The notes under the pieces are model-generated. The model did no database searches. It had not been told where the DNA came from and worked only from the letters and a program-made list of their open reading frames with translations. From Lysobacteraceae bacterium (GTDB lineage: Bacteria > Patescibacteriota > Patescibacteriia > JAACEG01): a stretch of 6,199 nt of DNA. Of this stretch, positions 1 to 4,292 are shown piece by piece; position 1 is the stretch's first letter; every line of letters begins with the position of its first letter. The DNA is taken from the NCBI GenBank assembly GCA_011682665.1, contig JAACEG010000060.1:1-6199 (forward strand). The letters are read 5' to 3'. The position numbers were made by a program, and so were the translations under genes.

Positions 1-2
1 TA

Positions 3-227
3 GTAATAAAAAATTCAAAAGTAGTCATTTATTATAAAAACATCAAATTATGTGATAATACTGCAACAGGAGGAGAGGTTTATCCATGCAAAGCTAAACT
101 TGAAAGTAATCAAATTATTTGGTCATGTTTTATGGGAATGCATGAGCCAGGCATAAGTTCGAAAATGAAATATTGGCTTTTTAATCTTAATAATCAAGAA
201 TTTAAAGTTTGGAGCGATATAAAATAA
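3..227 (+). CDS. C-terminal part of an unidentified protein (5' end outside the window)
   Basis: An open frame runs from the window edge to TAA at 225-227, giving 74 residues. The fragment has aromatic and beta-prone segments (KLESNQIIWSCF, then MKYWLFNLNNQEFKVW) and three cysteines. The alternating pattern would fit the last strands of a beta-rich or propeller-like ectodomain, but I do not recognise a family and the N-terminus is missing. It does not match the tails of the two membrane proteins downstream. A 91-base gap separates it from the next gene. That it is coding is inferred from the uninterrupted frame, the codon style shared with neighbours and the clean stop. No function can be assigned. 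Confidence 0.6.
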   Translation, partial: VIKNSKVVIYYKNIKLCDNTATGGEVYPCKAKLESNQIIWSCFMGMHEPGISSKMKYWLFNLNNQEFKVWSDIK

Positions 228-318
228 TAATATAGTAAAAAATACTAATGGTTAGATGATGTGTCATATAAAAGAACGAATTAGACAAAACAAATAAAAA
301 ATAAGTAATTTTAATTCT

Positions 319-1566
319 ATGGACAGTCAAAACAATCAAAACAATCAAATAGAAAATAATTCAACAAGTAATCTTCCCGGCAACAATAATCAAAATTATT
401 CCCACCGAAAATTATTTTGGGTTGGAGGGATTATTGTTTTAATAATTCTAATAATCACTGGCGGAGTTTTTTATTTTTCTTCGTCAAAAAAAGTGGCGCA
501 GAATCAGGTTAATCAGAATCAGAATATTCAAAAAACTGATAATCAAAAATTAAACCAAGGAATCAAAAATCAGGATCAGGTTAATCAAGCTAATAATTCG
601 TCAGCGATTGCTGACTGGCAGACTTATCGCAATGAGAAGTTTGGGTTTGAAGTTAAATATCCGAGAGATTGGAAAGCGATAGAAGATAAAAATGGAGATG
701 TATCTTTTTTTGATAATCCTTTCTATGCTAATGAATATAAATTATCTGAAGGTCCTGAATTTGAAGACAAATATAGAGATTATGCTTTTATTAGCATTAG
801 CAGATATCTAGAAGGTGCTCGGACAGCTGTAGGCACAGTAACAAAAAACACTGAAATAAAAGATTTTGTCTATAAATTATATCATCCCAAAGATTATTCC
901 AAAGATCATTTTGTTTCCGAAGAAACTATAATAGGAGGTCAAAAAGCTTATATGTTTGGTCATATACCGACATTTTTTTTCAAACAAAAGAATGATATTG
1001 TAACTATTTCAGAGTGCTCAGGACGAGAATATATGAATTATAAAAAATTAACTGCTACTTTTTATCAAATTATTTCCACTTTTAAATTTACAGATCAACC
1101 TTCTGGCTGGCAAGTTTATAGCAATGATAATCTTGGATTTAAATTTAAAATAGAGAAAAGATATGCGAATTTAGTAAAAATGGATGTTAAAAAAGTGAAT
1201 GAAAAGGAATGGGAGATTTGTTTGGGTTATAAAAAAGAGAAGGGTTCTTTTATTTGTTTCTTCATTAATTCATTGAGCTGGTTATCAGATAAGGTTTCTA
1301 TTAAGGTTTCTAGAAAAAGAGATAAAAATGGAATTCCCATAATACAAGAAATTCCTCTAATTAAGAAAAAAGGAGAGCCAATTTATAAAAAAGGACAAAC
1401 CGATGGTTATCCCGAAGGTATATATTTAGGAGAAAATAATAATTTTGTATTCTATTCAGGATTAAGGCCCAATGGTTGCGGTTTTTCTAACAGTTTTTTA
1501 TGTCTTTTAGAGGGACCAATAACAAATGATTTTTTTGATACTTTTTCAATTTTACCAAGAAATTAA
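319..1566 (+). CDS. Single-pass membrane protein with two PsbP-like ectodomains (protein A)
   Basis: The 415-residue protein has four parts. Residues 1-30 are a hydrophilic, Asn/Gln-rich N-terminus. Residues 31-53 are one hydrophobic helix (LFWVGGIIVLIILIITGGVF) followed by SSKK. Residues 55-97 are an Asn/Gln-rich linker. The rest is a predicted extracytoplasmic part. This part reads as two tandem copies of a PsbP-like fold: copy 1 starts WQTYRNEKFGFEVKYPRDW (about 100-118) and ends FYQIISTFKF (248-257). Copy 2 is more diverged; it starts WQVYSNDNLGFKFKI (264-278) and ends FFDTFSILP (405-413). Such domains are common in uncharacterised anchored proteins and no catalytic residues are evident. 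The ATG has no Shine-Dalgarno sequence upstream. It is kept because the homologous anchor in the gene at 4293 begins at nearly the same point. Residues 8-90 are clearly homologous to that gene, while the ectodomains are unrelated. The orientation (N-terminus inside) is inferred. Confidence 0.85.
   Translation: MDSQNNQNNQIENNSTSNLPGNNNQNYSHRKLFWVGGIIVLIILIITGGVFYFSSSKKVAQNQVNQNQNIQKTDNQKLNQGIKNQDQVNQANNSSAIADWQTYRNEKFGFEVKYPRDWKAIEDKNGDVSFFDNPFYANEYKLSEGPEFEDKYRDYAFISISRYLEGARTAVGTVTKNTEIKDFVYKLYHPKDYSKDHFVSEETIIGGQKAYMFGHIPTFFFKQKNDIVTISECSGREYMNYKKLTATFYQIISTFKFTDQPSGWQVYSNDNLGFKFKIEKRYANLVKMDVKKVNEKEWEICLGYKKEKGSFICFFINSLSWLSDKVSIKVSRKRDKNGIPIIQEIPLIKKKGEPIYKKGQTDGYPEGIYLGENNNFVFYSGLRPNGCGFSNSFLCLLEGPITNDFFDTFSILPRN
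342..588 (+). repeat. Paralogous anchor segment, copy 1 (with 4304-4571)
   Basis: This stretch encodes the cytoplasmic tail, transmembrane helix and Asn/Gln linker of protein A. It is homologous at DNA level to 4304-4571, in the same orientation and about 4 kb apart. Copy 2 has one 21-base (7-codon) insertion after the helix. The longest exact run I find is 28 bases, 523-550 matching 4506-4533. Homology stops where the ectodomain of each protein begins. Confidence 0.85.
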
Positions 1567-1582
1567 TAAAGAATAATAATAA

Positions 1583-1648
1583 GTGTATTTTAAGAATATA
1601 ATTCAAGATAACAAAGAGGTTTGGTTGGTGAGCAAGAAAGTGGATTAG
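1583..1648 (+). pseudogene. Orphan C-terminal tail of a propeller protein (remnant of protein B's relative)
   Basis: Read in frame from 1583 this gives 21 residues ending IIQDNKEVWLVSKKVD and TAG (1646-1648). The last residues of protein B are VVQDNREVWFVSRKVD followed by TAG (5877-5879). The final 45 bases differ at only six positions (39 of 45 identical), and four of these are at third codon positions. An in-frame TAA lies directly upstream (1580-1582), and there is no start codon or other gene body, so the piece is not expressed as a protein. It starts only 16 bases after the stop of protein A. The simplest reading is that locus A once carried a propeller gene whose middle was replaced, leaving this 3' scar. 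Confidence 0.85.
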
Positions 1649-1688
1649 TTAAAATAATTAAAATGGAATCCAAAATTTTTGTCACAAC

Positions 1689-1727
1689 AAACATTCTCAC
1701 ATTTTCAAGAATGTGATAATGTTTTTT
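1689..1727 (+). terminator. Intrinsic terminator after protein A and its remnant
   Basis: A 15-base arm at 1689-1703 pairs with 1710-1724 with one mismatch around the six-base loop TTCAAG, and T1722-T1727 forms the U-tract. The stem is long but AT-rich. It would end transcripts from protein A. No T-tract is present for the opposite strand. Confidence 0.75.
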
Positions 1728-1754
1728 ATGTTTTTTAGCGTAGCAGTTGTGAGC

Positions 1755-1783
1755 GTTGTAAAGTTTTTTTACAACATTTTTTT
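1755..1783 (+). terminator. Second intrinsic terminator in tandem
   Basis: GTTGTAAA (1755-1762) pairs perfectly with TTTACAAC (1768-1775) around GTTTT. After one A, seven T residues follow (1777-1783). It lies about 30 bases after the first terminator and just upstream of the promoter at 1788, so it probably insulates the cofactor operon from read-through. Confidence 0.65.
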
Positions 1784-1787
1784 AAAT

Positions 1788-1815
1788 TTGCCAAATTTGA
1801 AAAAATGGTTATAAT
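1788..1815 (+). promoter_or_regulatory. Sigma70-type promoter for the cofactor operon
   Basis: TTGCCA (1788-1793) and a perfect TATAAT (1810-1815) are 16 bases apart, with T-rich sequence upstream. The start point would be near 1822. A 7-base inverted repeat with a one-base centre (1784-1798) overlaps the -35 box and could be an operator, though it may be chance in AT-rich DNA. The implied leader to the ATG at 2057 is about 230 bases and contains the palindrome at 1884-2016. Confidence 0.55.
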
Positions 1816-1883
1816 TAAAATAAGCAATAAATAAATTTAATAAGTTTATCTAAAATAAATTTAACAAATAATCTAATTTTTTT

Positions 1884-2016
1884 GGATTACGAAATACATA
1901 AATTTCGCTGTCTTTGCGAGAAAGGAGCGAAGCGACTGACGAAGCAATCCCAATAATTGGCGATATATTCTCAGGATTGCTTCGTCGTTCCTCCTCGCAA
2001 TGACATTTCGTAATTC
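1884..2016. repeat. 133-bp imperfect palindrome, MITE/REP-like dispersed repeat
   Basis: The ends GGATTACGAAAT (1884-1895) and ATTTCGTAATTC (2005-2016) are inverted with one mismatch. Inside, TGTCTTTGCGAG (1909-1920) pairs with 1994-2005 with one mismatch, and GACGAAGCAATCC (1938-1950) pairs perfectly with 1974-1986 around a 23-base loop. The left arm carries extra GGAGCGAAGCGACT-like sequence. The core (TTGCGAGGAGCGAAGCGA, GAAGCAATCC) is of a type I recognise as a dispersed palindromic repeat in many unrelated genomes. No transposase is present. A flanking TAATTTT occurs on both sides (1874-1880 and 2022-2028) but is offset and may be chance rather than a target duplication. It is clearly richer in GC than its surroundings. 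Confidence 0.8.
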
Positions 2017-2056
2017 AAGGGTAATTTTATAATTGATTTATAATCAAAAAGTTTTT

Positions 2057-2623
2057 ATGTTTCATATAAGTAAAAATAAATGTGTTGGTTGCGGGCTTTG
2101 CGAGGAAAAATGCCCAGCAAAAGCTATTTCTATAAATAATCAGGGATTTGCCTTTATTGACCAAGAAAAATGTATCCAGTGCGGTTTGTGTGTGGATATT
2201 TGTCCACAGGGTGCTTCTAAAAATATTACTGAAAAGCTAACTTTTGCTATTGGGACTGATGACGGAAAAATAATTAAGCAAGGCGAACATATCGGAGAAT
2301 CAGAATATTTTTCAATCTGGGATTACTCAGAAGGGAAGATGGCTTTTAGGGAGAAAAGAGAAAATATAAAATATGAAGAAGATGAGACTTCATCGCATGG
2401 TAATCCAGAAAAAGCCAAAAAAGTCTCCTCAGTTTTAACAGGAGTGGATGTTATCGCTGGAAAAATAATCGGACCGAATGTGGTCAGAATGAAGAAAAAA
2501 TATGTTCCAGTGATTATCAGGGAACCATCAATTGATAGAGTAATAGAAATAATTAAAGAAAATATTAATGAAATTGTTGACGAATATCATAAACAAGACA
2601 GAAAAGCTATAATTCTAAATTAA
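2057..2623 (+). CDS. Fusion of a 2x[4Fe-4S] ferredoxin and a NifX/NifB-like (dinitrogenase FeMo-cofactor biosynthesis) domain
   Basis: From ATG 2057 the protein has 188 residues. Residues 1-53 form a bacterial ferredoxin domain with two full cluster motifs: C9, C12, C15, C19-P and C39, C42, C45, C49-P. From about residue 60 follows a NifX/MTH1175-like domain: TFAIGTDDGK at the start, YFSIWDYSEGK, a conserved-looking SSHG at 112-115, then VDVIAGKIIGPNVVRMKKK and PSIDRVIEII. Members of this family bind or carry Fe-S or FeMo-cofactor precursors. The fused ferredoxin suggests electron delivery or cluster donation; the real client is unknown. An in-frame TTG at 2033 would add eight residues and has AAGGG at 2017-2021, but ATG 2057 starts right before the ferredoxin and is preferred. 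It is first in a three-gene operon, 22 bases before the next gene. Confidence 0.85.
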   Translation: MFHISKNKCVGCGLCEEKCPAKAISINNQGFAFIDQEKCIQCGLCVDICPQGASKNITEKLTFAIGTDDGKIIKQGEHIGESEYFSIWDYSEGKMAFREKRENIKYEEDETSSHGNPEKAKKVSSVLTGVDVIAGKIIGPNVVRMKKKYVPVIIREPSIDRVIEIIKENINEIVDEYHKQDRKAIILN

Positions 2624-2645
2624 AAAATAATTTTAAATTAAAAAT

Positions 2646-3467
2646 ATGACAAATAATATATTAAAAGGAAAACGAATATTAATCTCTGGAAAAGGAGGAA
2701 GCGGAAAAAGCACTCTTGTTACTTTAATGTCAGATGTCCTTCAGAAAAAAGGGTATAAAATTTTTGCCTTAGACGGCGACGCTTCTAACCCCCGAGGACT
2801 CGCCGGATTAATGTTTGGATTAAAAAAAGAAAAAGATTTCCCAAAAGCCCTGATAGATTTTTTTGGAGGAATTAAGAAAGTTACTTGTCCAGTAGATGAT
2901 CCATCCCCTCTCACCAGATTAAATGACTCTATTCCTATTCCTGAAAAAAAGATAGACATTCTCAAAGAAATTCCGGAGAAATATTTTCTTAAAAGAAAAA
3001 AAATAATTTTATTTCAGGCTGGAAAAATCAAAAAATATGGGCAAGGTTGCGATGGTCCGGCAGAAAAAGTAGTCAGAGATTTTATGGTTAAAGGAGATTA
3101 TGTAAATCTTATTGACGCGCCAGCCGGGGTTGAGCATTTTGGGAGAGGAATATCAAAAAATGTTGATATACTCATACTTGTCCTTGACCCTACCTTTGAA
3201 TCTATCTCAATCGCCAAAAGAGTAAATGATTTTTGCAAAGACATAAAAATGCAAAATTTTTGGCTAATCCTAAATAAAATTAAGTCGAAAAAGGTAGAAT
3301 CTCAAATGATGAATAAATTAGGAAAATTGAAAAACAGGGTTATCGGCACAGTTCAATGCGATTCAAAAATAATAGAATCAGCGTTGGAAGGGGTTTTCCC
3401 GAGCAAAAGCGAAGCTTTAAACGATATAGAAAAGATTATTGAAAAATTAGAAAGGATAAAAAACTAA
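2646..3467 (+). CDS. CooC-like MinD/ParA-family ATPase
   Basis: The 273-residue protein is a soluble SIMIBI-class P-loop ATPase. It has a deviant Walker A motif GKGGSGKST (15-23), including the signature lysine K16, a switch-like LDGDASNPRGLAGLMFG (42-58) and IDAPAGVEHFGRG (156-168). The last matches the AGxEHxGRG hallmark of CooC, the ATPase that helps insert nickel into CO dehydrogenase. The helix before the hallmark contains GQGCDGP (132-138) with a single cysteine, C135, where CooC has a Cys-X-Cys metal site. Other cysteines are C81, C197 and C238. It has no ferredoxin insert, unlike the MinD-type ATPases often found beside NifX-like genes; here the ferredoxin is fused to the preceding gene instead. 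The ATG has only AT-rich sequence upstream and no Shine-Dalgarno. Cofactor loading or protein-partner switching is inferred; nickel specificity cannot be claimed. Confidence 0.85.
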   Translation: MTNNILKGKRILISGKGGSGKSTLVTLMSDVLQKKGYKIFALDGDASNPRGLAGLMFGLKKEKDFPKALIDFFGGIKKVTCPVDDPSPLTRLNDSIPIPEKKIDILKEIPEKYFLKRKKIILFQAGKIKKYGQGCDGPAEKVVRDFMVKGDYVNLIDAPAGVEHFGRGISKNVDILILVLDPTFESISIAKRVNDFCKDIKMQNFWLILNKIKSKKVESQMMNKLGKLKNRVIGTVQCDSKIIESALEGVFPSKSEALNDIEKIIEKLERIKN

Positions 3468-3474
3468 AAATTGT

Positions 3475-3537
3475 TCCCAAAAGCAATTCAGCTAACTAAG
3501 AAAATTCCTTTTGCGGGAGACCCCCCCTCTTTTTTTT
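3475..3537 (+). terminator. Possible terminator or attenuator between the two ATPase genes
   Basis: TCCC-AAAAG-C-AATT (3475-3488) can pair with AATT-C-CTTTT-GC-GGGA (3503-3518), leaving one mismatch and a two-base bulge. After GA and a run of seven C (3521-3527) come T C and eight T (3530-3537). The hairpin is weak and the C-run separates stem and T-run, so partial termination is the most I would claim. The gap between genes here is 102 bases, against 22 and 15 bases elsewhere in the operon. Confidence 0.35.
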
Positions 3538-3569
3538 CACTATGGGTAAAAAAAATAATTTAAAATTAT

Positions 3570-4277
3570 ATGCAGAAAAACATATTTGTGATGAGTAATA
3601 AAGGAGGAACAGGAAAAACAACGGTTGCAGTTAATCTTGCTTTCTTACTTTCAAAAAAATACAGCGTTGGATTATTAGACGCAGATATTCATGGACCGAA
3701 CGCCCCGAAAATGTTGGGAATGGAAAGACAGAAATTAGCAGTTGTTAATAATAAAATTATTCCAGCAAAAGTAGGAAATAACCTTTATGTAATGTCAGTA
3801 GATTTTTTATCTGAAAATCAATCCCAGCCGATAGTTTGGCGCGGACCTTTAAAAACAAAACTTATCAATCAGTTTATTTCTGATGTGGAATGGCCAAATC
3901 TTAATTTTTTGGTTGTAGACTTGCCACCTGGAACAGGCGATGAAACAATAACCATAATGCAATTGTTAAAAGAAAATTCAAAAGCAATTATAGTTTCAAC
4001 ACCGCAGGAAGTTTCATTGATGGATGTTGAAAAAATTGTTAATATGGCCAGAGAATTCAAGATACCAATAGCAGGACTAATAGAAAATATGTCTGGCGAT
4101 ATATTTGGAAAAGGAAATGTAAAGAAATTTGCTGACGAACAAAAGGTTAGGTTTTTAGGAGAAATTGGATTAAGTAAGATAATTGCTAATTCGTCAAATT
4201 CTGGCCATCCATTTGTTTTAGAAGAAAGCACAAATTCTTACAAACAATTTAATAATATTGTCCAAAAAATAATTTAA
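3570..4277 (+). CDS. Mrp/NBP35 (ApbC)-family ATPase lacking the CxxC cluster motif
   Basis: The 235-residue protein is a soluble P-loop ATPase with deviant Walker A NKGGTGKTT (10-18), the family signature LLDADIHGPNAPKMLG (35-50), VWRGPLK (89-95) and VVDLPPGTGDE (115-125). Together these are diagnostic for the Mrp/NBP35/ApbC Fe-S carrier family. The family normally has, after ENMS, a CxxC pair that binds a [4Fe-4S] cluster between two subunits. Here ENMSGDIFGKGN (172-183) goes straight past that point, with about a dozen residues missing, and the protein has no cysteine at all. It also lacks the usual N-terminal MIP18-like domain. ATP-dependent switching is likely kept, while cluster carrying must be lost or supplied by a partner such as the ferredoxin-NifX protein. 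The next gene starts 15 bases downstream. Confidence 0.9.
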   Translation: MQKNIFVMSNKGGTGKTTVAVNLAFLLSKKYSVGLLDADIHGPNAPKMLGMERQKLAVVNNKIIPAKVGNNLYVMSVDFLSENQSQPIVWRGPLKTKLINQFISDVEWPNLNFLVVDLPPGTGDETITIMQLLKENSKAIIVSTPQEVSLMDVEKIVNMAREFKIPIAGLIENMSGDIFGKGNVKKFADEQKVRFLGEIGLSKIIANSSNSGHPFVLEESTNSYKQFNNIVQKII

Positions 4278-4292
4278 GAATCTCATAATAAT

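Larger units (their letters stand above)
1649..2056. other. Gene-poor regulatory stretch
   Basis: About 400 bases hold no supportable gene. In order they contain two intrinsic terminators (1689-1727 and 1755-1783), a sigma70-type promoter (1788-1815), a plain AT-rich stretch in which I see nothing (1816-1883), a large imperfect palindrome (1884-2016), and a short AT-rich leader with AAGGG at 2017-2021 and TATAAT-like boxes at 2028-2033 and 2039-2044. Reading from ATG at 1663 gives only 17 codons and is not supported as a gene. Confidence 0.7.

Noticed and set aside
68..97. A perfect AGGAGGAG Shine-Dalgarno-like sequence followed by ATG at 86
   Set aside because: The ATG reads only three codons before TAA (95-97), and the sequence lies inside the open frame that ends at 227, so it is coding sequence with a chance resemblance.
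2741..2965. Open minus-strand frame of 74 codons
   Set aside because: It is antisense to the conserved Walker A-to-switch part of the CooC-like gene, with no family features or start signal.
3542..3589. An earlier ATG at 3542 for the Mrp-like gene
   Set aside because: It is in a different frame from the ATPase and ends after about 15 codons; ATG 3570 starts immediately before the first strand of the fold.
3869..4231. Open minus-strand frame of 120 codons
   Set aside because: It lies opposite the well-recognised Mrp-family gene. Its residues mirror that gene's codons and show no domain.
2646..4277. ParA/MinD plasmid-partition or cell-division pair
   Set aside because: Both ATPases belong to the same superfamily, but AGVEHFGRG points to CooC and DADIHGPNAPKMLG with DLPPGTGDE points to Mrp. 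No ParB gene, centromere repeats or MinC/MinE gene is present.
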